64,000 nt of DNA from Eurosta solidaginis. Taxonomy: Eukaryota > Arthropoda > Insecta > Diptera > Tephritidae. The notes below the pieces were generated by a model that worked only from the letters and a program-made list of their open reading frames with translations, searched no databases and had not been told where the DNA came from. Position 1 is the stretch's first letter; each line of letters starts with the position of its first letter. The stretch covers positions 194,989,477 through 195,053,476 of the forward strand of contig NC_090322.1 of NCBI RefSeq assembly GCF_040869045.1, read 5' to 3'. The position numbers and the translations under genes were made by a program. Below, in pieces: positions 1 through 8,911 of the stretch.

Positions 1-760
1 TGCCACTTATCTACGGCAAATTTACGGCAAATTCGTGTGCAAGAATTGTTTTCCTAGCTGGCCTCTAAGGTGGTTTTCTGAGGGTGGCACGCTAACTTCA
101 CGTGAAGTTGGCGGTGCACCATAAAAAATATAGAAAATTTTTTTTTTTTCAAATTTATAAAATATGCCACTTATCTACGGCAAATTTACGGCAAATTCGT
201 GTGCAAGAATTATTTTCCTAGCAGGCCTCTAAGGTGGTTTTCTGAGGGTGGCACGCTAACTTCACATGAAGTTGGCGGTGCACCATAAAAAAAATTTTTC
301 AAATTTATAAATTATGCCACTTATCTACGGCAAATTCGTGTGCAAGAATTGTTTTCCTAGCTGGCCTCTAAGGTGGTTTTCTGAGGGTGGCACGCTAACT
401 TCACGTGAAGTTGGCGTGCCACCCTGTATTTTCTAAAACATGGCCGCGGCAATTTTTTTTGCTTCACGGATAATTCACGGCAAATTCACGTGCAAGAATT
501 ATTTTTCTAACTGGTGTCTAAGGTGGTTTTCGAAAAGTGGCACGTTAACTTCACGTGAAGTTGGCGGTGCACCATAAAAAAAAGTTAAATTTTATTTTTT
601 CGAAATTATATAATATGCCACTTATCTACGGAAAATTTACGGCAAATTCGTGTGCAAGAATTATTTTCCTAGCTGGTCTCTAAGGTGGTTTTCTGAGGGT
701 GGCACGCTAACTTCACGTATTGTATTTTTTTGTTTCACGGATAAATTACGGCAAATTCAC
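1..760. repeat. tandem satellite, about 150-165 bp unit
   Basis: About five head-to-tail units begin near 1, 165, 315, 465 (divergent) and 616. Each unit runs from a 'tgccacttatctacggcaaa' start through 'ctaaggtggttttctgaggg' to an exact or near-exact palindrome AACTTCACGTGAAGTT (94-109 in the first unit), followed by an A-rich spacer. Unit length varies mainly through the poly-A/T spacer. The array begins at the window edge, so its true length is unknown. No coding potential is seen. Confidence 0.9.
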
Positions 761-892
761 GGCAATTTTCCTAATAGGTAATTTTTTTCCACGTAAAAGT
801 TGTCTTGCCAACTTCAGAGAGGTCAAAAAAAGCAATAGAATATATTGCCGCCGTGTTATATTTTTTTGAGTGAAGTGTTTTCATAATTGTAA

Positions 893-3109
893 GTGTGTTT
901 TAATGATAGCAAAGTTGCCGTAGAAATGAGCTTGGCCCGGACGAAATGCTCTGCTATTATCAAAAACATTTTGGGTCCTTATTTTAAGCAGATACTTCTA
1001 GATGATATTGGAAATAGTAAATATAGTCTTATTATAGACAGGTCAACGGATATTACCATAAATAACTGTTTAGGCATAGTTATCCGATACTACAGCCAGT
1101 CCTCAAAAATAATAGTTAATACGTTTTTAAAACTTCACATGCTTGAAGACGCATCAGTTTTGAGCATTGCTTCCGTTATTTATAAAGTTTTAGAAGAATT
1201 TCAATTAAGCATTTCCGACTTGGTTGGTCTCGGGACCGATAATGCTAATGTAATGACAGGAATAAATCGTGGAGTAATTGCCAATTTGAAAGAGAAAAAT
1301 GAAAATGTTATACAAGTTCCGTGTGTTTGTCACTATATACAGTTGTCTGTATTGGCCGCTTCTAAAACATTACCAAGTGAAATTGAATACATTGTTTCCA
1401 AGACTTATAATTGGTTCTCAAATCTTCACTGAGGCAGATTAATTATAAAAATATCTATTCTGCAATTAATGATGACTTAGAGCCACTTAAACTTGTTCGA
1501 GCTTGTGATACCAGATGGCTTTCCATAGAAACCGCAGTAAAACGAATAGAAAACCAGTGGCTAGAACTTAAAACGCATTTGGAGTTGCTTCAGCCACAGA
1601 ATCTTGCCACCAGGCACGTATTTTGTCAAGTTAATATAATGACAATAATTTAGCATATTTAAAATTTTTGAAACCAGAATTAGCCGAGGTTCAAAAGGTT
1701 AATAAAATGTTTGAGAGCAATGATGCTGATCCGACTAGACTTTGTCCTGAGCTACACTTATTGTTAAGTTGTCTTTCTAAACAAATAGTTTTCAAGTTCT
1801 ATTAAGTTCGAACCATTAACTTCGCGTTTAGAAGATGTTTTTGCACCCACTCCGTATTTTAATTACCGTTTCGATGAATTTTTAAAAACCAAGAAAAATG
1901 TAATAAATGCGGGTGCCGAACGAACGATCAAACTTACGTGTAGAAATTTTATTACTAATCTCGTATATCAGTTGAGACAGCGCTTGCCCAATAATTTGAC
2001 AACTTTGAAAAAAATTAATTACTTGTCAGTAGAAAACAGTTTAAAGATAAACAAATCTAACTTATTTGATTATTTTAAAGAGGAGACACAAAAATTTACG
2101 ACTGACCAAATTACAGAGCTAGAGATACAGTGGCAACAACTATCTTCATACAAATGGGATCAGCAGAATTCTATTATTGGTTCTTGGAAAAATGTTTACG
2201 AATATAAAGACACACTAAATGAAAGAATTTTTCAGGGATGCACCTTAACGTTAAGCTAATCGTTTATCAAAAAATTTCCACCGTTTCCGTTGAAACACTT
2301 CGAAATATTATCGATAAAGAAATTATCAAGATAAATTGTATCTCGTTTTTAACCGAAACGAAAAGCTTTCGTTAACGTTAAAACGTTAACGAAAACGTGA
2401 TACTTTATGTTTGAATTGTGCTGGCAATGCTATAGCCATGGTGAAGCCGTAAGGTGGCAACAACGAGCGCACATACACACACAAACTCCATATAATTTGT
2501 TTGTGTAATTCGTTGGTGGTAATGTCAAAAACACTCTGAGAAATGTTCGTACTGTCAAAATTCATGAGAAAAGTTGCAATCAGCTTGGATAATGCTTTCA
2601 CCTTTAATGACTCCGCCATCAATCAGCTTTGCTAGCATAGTTTGAAATTAATAATCAACATAAACGATTTGATTTCGTTTTGATATGGCAGAAAACGAAA
2701 CGAAATCATTTCGTTAATTTGACGATCTTAACGTTAATAAACGAAACGAAGTCATTTCGTTTCGTTTATTAACGTTGATTACCGTAACGAAATGATATCG
2801 TTTCGTTGGTTAAGCATGCCTGGAATTTTTCAAGAGCTTCGTTCTTTTGTTATGAATTTTTCAATATTGCCTTTTAGTAACGCCGAAGTGGAACGCGTCT
2901 TTAGTGCCACGAATTTGTTAAAATCGAAGCTAAGAAACAGAATGCATACAAATACAGTTAATTCACTTTTATATATTCGATGTGGCCTTAAGAGACTTAA
3001 TAAGTGCTGTGAAGATTTTGAGATACCAAACGATCTCATAAAAAAGTGCGATAGTCAAATGTACAGTAACGATTTTTACCAAATTCCTTACTGGATAATG
3101 ATGATTTAG
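893..3109 (+). pseudogene. hAT-superfamily transposase, broken and split by a MITE
   Basis: Three stretches in succession (893-1432, 1411-1653, 1972-2259) and a C-terminal part (2823-3109) make one decayed transposase of the hAT type with a DUF4371-like core. Visible marks are SLIIDRSTDIT and GLGTDNANVMTG in the first block, PCVCHYIQLSV (the conserved C..H pair), and the hAT dimerisation block with PFSNAEVERVFSATNLL and KLRNRM at 2870-2945. The first block has no ATG in frame, so the N-terminus and DNA-binding zinc finger are missing. Frameshifts lie near 1430 and 1650-1970. A 590-base MITE separates the last two parts. The outer terminal inverted repeats of this element were not found. Confidence 0.85.
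2233..2822. mobile_element. hAT-type MITE with 8-bp target duplication
   Basis: The element starts CAGGGATGC and ends GCATGCCTG, an imperfect inverted repeat of hAT type. It is flanked by the exact 8-bp direct repeat GAATTTTT (2225-2232 and 2823-2830). Its interior is rich in inverted TTTCGTTAACG/AACGAAATGATTTCG motifs and has no convincing coding frame. It sits inside the hAT transposase. Removing it with one copy of the duplication joins the two transposase frames without a shift. Confidence 0.93.
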
Positions 3110-3349
3110 TCGATACTGATATCAATCTTTCATAAGTACACACAAATATTCGGTATAGTAGTATTTTTACTTAAAAAAATGGGTTTTAAAATATCCATAT
3201 ACATAAATATATATGTTGGCATAAATCTAATAAAATATAGTAAAATCCAAATGAAGGAATTTTATTAGCATTAAAAATAATTTTTTAGCATTTTCTGCCT
3301 TTTGGAAAAATGGGTTTTGGCATTTTTTTTTTTTTTTTTTGAGAGGATC

Positions 3350-3360
3350 TGGTCACACTG
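3350..3360 (+). promoter_or_regulatory. Ohler Motif-1-like core promoter sequence
   Basis: TGGTCACACTG matches the Drosophila Motif 1 consensus YGGTCACACTR. It lies about 1.07 kb upstream of the POLDIP3 start codon, beyond two MITE-like repeats, so its link to that gene is only inferred. It could equally be the end of a mobile element. Confidence 0.3.
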
Positions 3361-3399
3361 AATACTACCCCTTCAAAGCTTAAGGCCGCGACACAATAC

Positions 3400-3637
3400 C
3401 ATTTTTCATAAAGATGCGCTTAAAGCCGGAGTCATTGGTGCCGTATGTCGCATCGCTGTATCCGTATTCCTAACGTAATCAGCTGTTTATCGTTACGACG
3501 GTAAACCAAAACCCAATTGGTTGGCTACGGTACGGCTACGACCTTAGCGGCACCAATAATCGATTGCATTGATTCTCATAAGGTTGGTCGAATCAGCTGT
3601 TAAAAGGTTACCGATAAAGCACCAATGTCTGCAGCTT
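3400..3637. repeat. MITE-like inverted repeat, family C copy 1
   Basis: The ends are related in inverted orientation: a GGAGTCATTGGTGC motif near 3428 and GCACCAATGTCTGCAGC near 3620. Inner motifs ATCAGCTGTT are also mirrored. A reverse-complement copy lies at 56985-57330 and an end fragment at 60800-60866. The exact ends and target duplication are not resolved. Confidence 0.65.
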
Positions 3638-4110
3638 AACACACGCTTATGCATTCCAATAACATCGCCACAATCAACCAGGATGTTGCGTTTGTAAATA
3701 TGAAAGAACTTCAGACTTGGCAATTGAAGTTTATTTCGCCTTGCCCATTCACATAAAAATTTTCGCAAAGCACTGGTATAAACATTATCCCCATACAACA
3801 AAGATACTTGCTAACATATTTTGTGTCGTATTCATTTGTTATATTACAGTTTTTGCTTGCGAAAAATGTTAGAAAATTTACCATTTAGTGGGAAAAATAA
3901 TTTCACTTGCAAAATGTGTCAACACCCTTAACCAAAACAATAGTTACATTCTTCTTCTTTGCTTTGCTTGTAACGAAATTTGGGAGATGGCTACTTTTCA
4001 ATATCAGATGGCGCCAGTGTCGCTCATTCTACCTTTCTCCATAAAAATGCTTGCAATCTAATCATAACGCATAAGCTTGTGTTAAACTCATCTATATGAA
4101 AAAGTGCTTG
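3638..4110 (-). mobile_element. MITE family D, copy 1, with a conserved open frame
   Basis: The ends carry an inverted motif (TTAACACACGCTTATGC at left, GCATAAGCTTGTGTTAA at right). The minus-strand frame 3544-3801 contains NVYTSALRKFLCEWARRNK and a following LQLPSLKFFHIYKRNILVDC segment. The same frame is open in the plus-strand copy at 41126-41570. Copy 1 has an extra roughly 60-base stretch near 3960-4020, which includes the CTCF-like AGATGGCGCC. I do not recognise the encoded segment; coding function is unproven. Confidence 0.6.
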
Positions 4111-4418
4111 TATCGAGGCTTTGACTTCAACGGCGTCGCGTCAAATAGTTTCGCATATTGGAGTCTCCTTACCACTACAAGGCGGCGATAAAATAAATTT
4201 TGTTTCGGCTGCACTTCTCTTCTTCTTCTTTCATCAATCATTCACATAGTTGAACCACAACCCACTTCACAATAAACGCAAATCGGCTTTTTTTTACGTT
4301 GACGCACACGGAGCCAAAAAATTTATCTCCTTTTCAACAAATTGGAAGGCAAATTCCGTGTTTAGACTTATTTATTGCCTTCAGATTTAAAGGATTAAGG
4401 AATACGCACGCAAAGGAC
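4111..4418 (+). promoter_or_regulatory. POLDIP3 upstream region and 5' leader
   Basis: This is single-copy-looking sequence between the MITE-like repeats and the start codon. It has a pyrimidine-rich stretch near 4215-4235 and an A/T-rich leader. No TATA box is obvious, as is common for housekeeping genes. The transcription start cannot be placed. Confidence 0.35.
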
Positions 4419-5691
4419 ATGGATTTGAGTTTAGATGAATTTATTAAAACCAAAAATATTTCTGTACCCTCGGTTGTCACCAAAAAATTGTAAGCCCGGA
4501 CATGAAAAATCGAAAATATGTTGGAACTTTTTGTTGGTTCTAAATCTAATAACGAAAATTCTTAATTACAGCAAAAATACGGAAAATCCACGTAAATCCT
4601 CATTGCCTCTGCGAAAAACTCTTAATAAGCCCATATTTAAGCCCTCATCTGCTGTGAGTGATGCCCGTAATAAAATTATACAAAAAAATCGTGAAAGGAT
4701 ACGTGATGCTAGGGATAAATTAATTGACTTGACAAGAACAAATGGCGATGTACGTCAAAAATTATTGGCTAAGAAGTCGCGCAATTCTTCAAAAAGAATA
4801 TATACAACAGCCTATCGAAATGGTGTACTAAAAGCACGACCAGGTTTAAAAAGCACACAGCCCTACCTACAACAGCCGGCGCATGTATCAGCACGCTTGC
4901 CCGATATAATAAATGTACCGCGCGGCTATGTTGACTACGATGATATGGAGCGTTTGGAAGAAGAGGAAATTGCAATTGCTACGAGGCTTAGTCGTACGGT
5001 CACAAATGATTTTGCTTCATATAGACGACGCAGCATGTCACCACCACCACCAATGCGACATGTGAATGCATGGGGTGTGCCTGTTAATGACAATTATGAT
5101 CCATTTGATATTTATCAACCAAGGGAACGACGTTTATCACCCGAATTACAACCACCACCACCAAAAGGTATATTACGTCCCACGACGCGACAATTGAGTC
5201 CAGATGTTATGTTTCAACGCCGTTATGTGCCGGAGCCATCATCACATTTGTCATATGAAATGCGTTCACGTTTGGAACGTGCACCTGATCCACATGCATC
5301 CATGGGCATATTTTCCAATCCATTAAAAACTCCACCATCATCTGGTTATCGCATTGTAGTCAGTAATTTGCATAGTAGTGTTAGTCAGTCAGATATTCAA
5401 GAATTATTCGAGGATATCGGCCCATTATATGATTCTCGTCTCGTGCGTCCAGGTGTGGCTGAGGTAATTTATAAATCATTAGCAGATGCAGAAAAGGCTG
5501 TTGATACCTATCATAATCGGCAATTGGATGGTCAACCAATGAAATGTTTAATGGTTAATCCCCGCGCTTCAGATAAGCCAACAGCGCCTGCAATAACCAC
5601 TTCTTCAGGGTCTCGAGGTGGCACTACATCTAAAACTCCATTGGAAATCGATATAGACGCTTTACACAAGGTGCTCTTCCGGCGTCATTAA
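4419..5691 (+). CDS. polymerase delta-interacting protein 3 (SKAR) homologue, RRM protein
   Basis: Two exons, 4419-4489 and 4572-5691, are joined across an 82-base intron with GTAAGC donor and TTACAG acceptor, giving about 396 residues. ATG 4419 opens MDLSLDEFIKTKN, matching the SLDELI-type N-terminus of POLDIP3. Residues about 37-75 are a basic, arginine/lysine-rich region, the middle is proline/serine-rich with PPPP runs, and an RRM lies at residues about 281-351 with LVRPGVAEVIY and NRQLDGQPMKCLMVNPR. The vertebrate protein is 421 residues with the RRM at a similar place. By family knowledge it is nuclear, binds spliced mRNPs (TREX/exon-junction side) and links S6 kinase to translation; that role here is inferred. 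A genuine, intact gene. Confidence 0.9.
4490..4571 (+). other. intron of the POLDIP3 homologue
   Basis: The donor is GT|AAGC after codon position 2 of residue 24, and the acceptor is TTACAG. Reading straight through exon 1 meets a stop at 4491-4493, while splicing keeps the frame into the basic region. Confidence 0.85.
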
Positions 5692-5706
5692 CATTAATTT
5701 ATCTTA

Positions 5707-5716
5707 AATAAATAAA
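5707..5716 (+). terminator. polyadenylation signals of POLDIP3
   Basis: Two overlapping AATAAA hexamers lie 16-25 bases after the stop codon at 5689-5691. Confidence 0.6.
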
Positions 5717-5759
5717 AATACTTTGGAAAAGAAACAACGCTAAAAAAACATACTTAGTT

Positions 5760-6415
5760 AATAAAAAACAAAACAAGTTAGCACTGGTCCAGTTGGAGTG
5801 TTAGAAATGACAACGATTATAGCGTGGTGAATTGTTTAAGTGATTAATTAATTAAGCGGGCCCAAGATCCTCACGGAAAGAGGGATTGAATGGCCTATAA
5901 GGTACAACATGGGCTTATCGTTCCGAAGATGATTGGGCTCTAGTACCTAATTTGCGCTATTTTACGGAACTTAGCGAATGACTATCCATCAAAAGACCAT
6001 CAATCGATAAAACTTCCCAAAACCTTCGGAGAATATTTTTACCGCTATAACATGATACGAAATAATTTTCTAATTTATAAACAAAAATGTATGTACTGTT
6101 GGCAACCCAAACATTAAGTGTTTTATATGTATAAAAAAATGTATGTAATTTGACATCGCATTTTCTTTCGAGTCCATGAACAAAATGAAACCCCTGAACG
6201 TCAATCCGTACGTATTCATCCATGATGCAATTACATCTTGGTATTCATCATAATAATAGGAAATAAAATTACTAAGCCGTTCGAAACTAAACAAGGTTTC
6301 AGACACGATGATTTCATACTTCAACAATATCAACCTAGAAGTCTAACAAAGCTCTTGCCAACATAGATACGCTGGTTATCCGCTTTGTCATATGGTACAA
6401 AATTACAGAATTACA
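5760..6415. other. intergenic, nothing recognised
   Basis: AT-rich sequence between the POLDIP3 3' end and the first SINE. The minus-strand open frames here show no family resemblance and I treat them as chance. Confidence 0.4.
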
Positions 6416-6421
6416 TATTCG

Positions 6422-6834
6422 TTGTTGTTGTTGTTGTTGTAGCGCTAAGATTACTCCCTGAAGGCTTTGGAGAGTGTTATCGAGGTGATGGTCCTTTCCC
6501 GGATACAGATCCGATACGCTCCGGTAACACAGCTCCATTAAGGTGCTAGCTCGACCATCTCGGGAACGATTTATATGGCCACATTAAACCTTCAGGCCAT
6601 CCCTCCCTCCCCACCCCCAAGTTCCATGAGCAGCTTGTGGTCGCCAGAGCTTCGTCTGTTAGTGAAACGGGATTCGCCGCTCGTAGGTGAGGTTGACAAT
6701 TCAGTTAATATATATATTGCGCTGGCAACCTGACAAGGTTGCGCTATACAACCCCTTGAATCTGGTATTTTAGTCGCCTCTTACGGCAGGCATACCCACC
6801 GCGGGTATATTCTAACCCCCTAACCCGCTGGGGG
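6422..6834 (-). mobile_element. CAA-tailed SINE, long form
   Basis: Read on the minus strand it begins CCCCCAGCGGGTTAG and ends ...GCTACAACAACAACAAC. The flanking direct repeat is TATTCG (6416-6421, 6835-6840). Near the 5' end is a small hairpin module GTCGTAAGAGGCGAC-like, here as GCCGTAAGAGGCGAC. The family recurs at 8329, 42747, 46158, 51914 and 62643. No protein is encoded. Confidence 0.88.
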
Positions 6835-6840
6835 TATTCG

Positions 6841-7110
6841 TCAGCTATGGAAGTATTAGAGAAACATTTCTGTTCCTCGAATTTTTTAAGGGCACCTACC
6901 CAAGAAAAGCAAAAGCTTTATACGGACATTAACATAGTGTTCAACTACAATACAGCGGCTACGCTGGCTAGACCACGTTGAAAATACTTTAAAGTCACAG
7001 TCGCAAAGGCGTCATTTCAGATATCCCTATCTTGCGATTTCTTTTGAAAATATTTATGGAGCAGATATTAAACACAAGGACGCAATCTATTTAAAAAAAA
7101 ACTTTGCAGC
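6841..7110. other. unassigned sequence
   Basis: Nothing recognised between the SINE and the LINE. It may be decayed LINE 5' part. Confidence 0.3.
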
Positions 7111-7137
7111 TCCGGCGAAGATGGTGCAGTACCTGAA

Positions 7138-8344
7138 ATGTGGAAAACGTCAACAATAATACCTGTGGAAAAAGTTAAAAAGACAATGCAACCTGAAGAA
7201 CTTAGACCCATAAATACCCTGCTAAGTGATGCTAAAATTCTCGAAGTCGTTGTTAAGAATCAGTTGGTGAATCATCTTGAAGTAAATAATATACTAGTCT
7301 ACCAACAGTCAGGATTTAGGAAAAAACACTCCTGTGAGACAGCGCTGAACTTGGTGATATCTGATTGGAAAGAAGAGCTAAACAACAAAAAAGTAGTGGT
7401 TTCAGTTTTCCTTGTCCTCAAAAGAGCTTTTGAAACGGTGGATAGAGAGATATTAATAAAAAAAATGCAGCGGATTGGCATAACGGATATTGAACTTAAA
7501 TGGTTCCGCAACTATTTGAAGCAGAGAAAGCAGAAATCAGTTATAAATGCTGTGACGTCGGATGAATTAGAGGTACCCATAGGGTTACCTCAAAGCTCAG
7601 TATTGGCACCTATATTATTTCTTATATACATATGTAAATGACATAGTCAATGCTATCGAAGGTTGTGAAATTAGACTTTTTGCGGATGATGCATTAATTA
7701 TGATAAGTGAAAATAATATTAATACTGCACTCGCCAAAATGCAACATGAAATAAATAACTTGTATAAATGGTTGTGTGGTAATAGACTGAAACTAAACAT
7801 AAATAAAACTAAATATATGATAATAACAAGGAGGAATATCAATGAGGAGGATATAGCCGAGCTAAAAATAAATGATGAAATCATACAAAGAGTTAACAGT
7901 ATAAAATACTTAGGAATAATAATTGATAATAAACTCAAATTTGAAGATCATATAAATTATACAATTAAAAAAGTTGCTAATAAAATAGGAGTGATGCAGA
8001 GAACAACGAAATTCATTCAGAAAAAGTACAAAATAATCTTATATAAGTCAGTTATAGAACCGCACTTCGTGTACTGCCCGTCCATTATATTCATAAAATC
8101 GGATAAAGAAGTAGACAAGCTCCAAAAGCTTCAAAATAGATGCATGAGATTTATTCTTCATAAACCTAGAGATACACGAACGGCTGACATGTTGAAGACT
8201 TTAGACTGGTTAAGTGTGAAACAAAAGATTTTTTTCCACTCCATGAAATTCATATTTAATATCAAACATGGAAATGTACCTGAGTATTTAAATAAAAATA
8301 TAGCATTAGTTGAGCAAACTCACAACATGTTGTTGTTGGTGTAG
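7138..8344 (+). pseudogene. LINE reverse transcriptase, frameshifted
   Basis: The first frame (7138-7641) holds PEELRPINTLLSDAKILE, QQSGFRKKHSCETALNLV and the catalytic-region block VFLVLKRAFETVDREILI, where the usual aspartate of the first motif is replaced (VLKRAF for DLKRAF). The GLPQSSVLAP block lacks the usual glycine of QGSVL. A one-base shift near 7630 moves to the second frame. The FADDAL motif at about 7678 keeps the FADD catalytic pair. The thumb region continues to 8314, where a SINE cuts the frame. Not functional. Confidence 0.85.
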
Positions 8345-8648
8345 CGATTAGGTTACTCCCAGAAGGCTTTGAGGAGTGTTATCGATGTGATGGTCCTTTG
8401 TCGGATACAGATCCGATACGCTCCGGTAACACAGCGCCATTAAGGTGCTGGCCCGATCATCTCGGGAACGATTTATATGGCCACATTGAACCTTCAGGCC
8501 ATCCCTCCCTCCGCACCCCCAAGTTCCATGAGGAGCTTGGGGTCGCCAGAGCCTCGTCTGTTAGTGAGACGGGATTCGCCGCTCGAAGGTGAGGTTGACA
8601 ATTGGGTTGGAGAAGCTATATATTGCGCTACACAACCCCTTGAATCCC
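8329..8648 (-). mobile_element. CAA-tailed SINE, short form, inserted in the LINE
   Basis: On the minus strand it starts GGGATTCAAGGGGTTGTG and ends in a degenerate CAA tail (ACAACAACA). It is flanked by the exact 14-bp repeat CAAACTCACAACAT (8315-8328 and 8648-8661; the last C may belong to either side). The short 5' end is the same as in the copies at 42747 and 62643. Confidence 0.93.
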
Positions 8649-8911
8649 AAACTCACAACATAAATACGAGGAGCAAACATAATTTCAAATTGCCGTTTTT
8701 TAGAACTGAAATTGATCAACATTTTCTACAAGGGTCTGAAAAGTTACAATGATCTGCCTATGGATATAAAAAGTTGCAAACAAATAACAGTATTTAAAAC
8801 AAAATTATATGAATATTATAAAACCTTAGCTATAAGATAAAAAACTGTAATATTTTCAAATTTACGAATTAGGCTTCTGGCCGTAATAAATAAATAATCT
8901 AATCTAATCTA

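Larger units (their letters stand above)
7111..8911 (+). mobile_element. 5'-truncated CR1/Jockey-like LINE, interrupted by a SINE
   Basis: Reverse-transcriptase-derived frames run 7138-7641, 7700-8344 and, after the SINE, 8650-8850. The 3' end is an A/T tail with TCTAA repeats (to 8911). It belongs to the same family as the minus-strand copy at 19440-23930: both share the KRAF.T.DREIL block, the SIKYLG/KMKYLG block and the EPHFVYCPS/EPHFIYCPT block. There is no 5' end, endonuclease or ORF1 in this copy. Confidence 0.85.

Noticed and set aside
1..760. CRISPR-like array
   Set aside because: Units are about 150-165 bases with no repeat/spacer alternation and the setting is a fly genome; a tandem satellite.
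3350..3360. End of the hAT transposon at 893-3109
   Set aside because: No matching start was found upstream, and the word fits core promoter Motif 1; left as an uncertain regulatory site.
4299..4493. 64-codon frame ending at the exon 1/intron boundary
   Set aside because: It begins with TTG upstream of the real ATG and ends at an in-intron stop; the spliced model explains it better.
5957..6333. Two overlapping minus-strand open frames after POLDIP3
   Set aside because: Composition is AT-driven, there are no motifs, and they overlap each other; chance frames.
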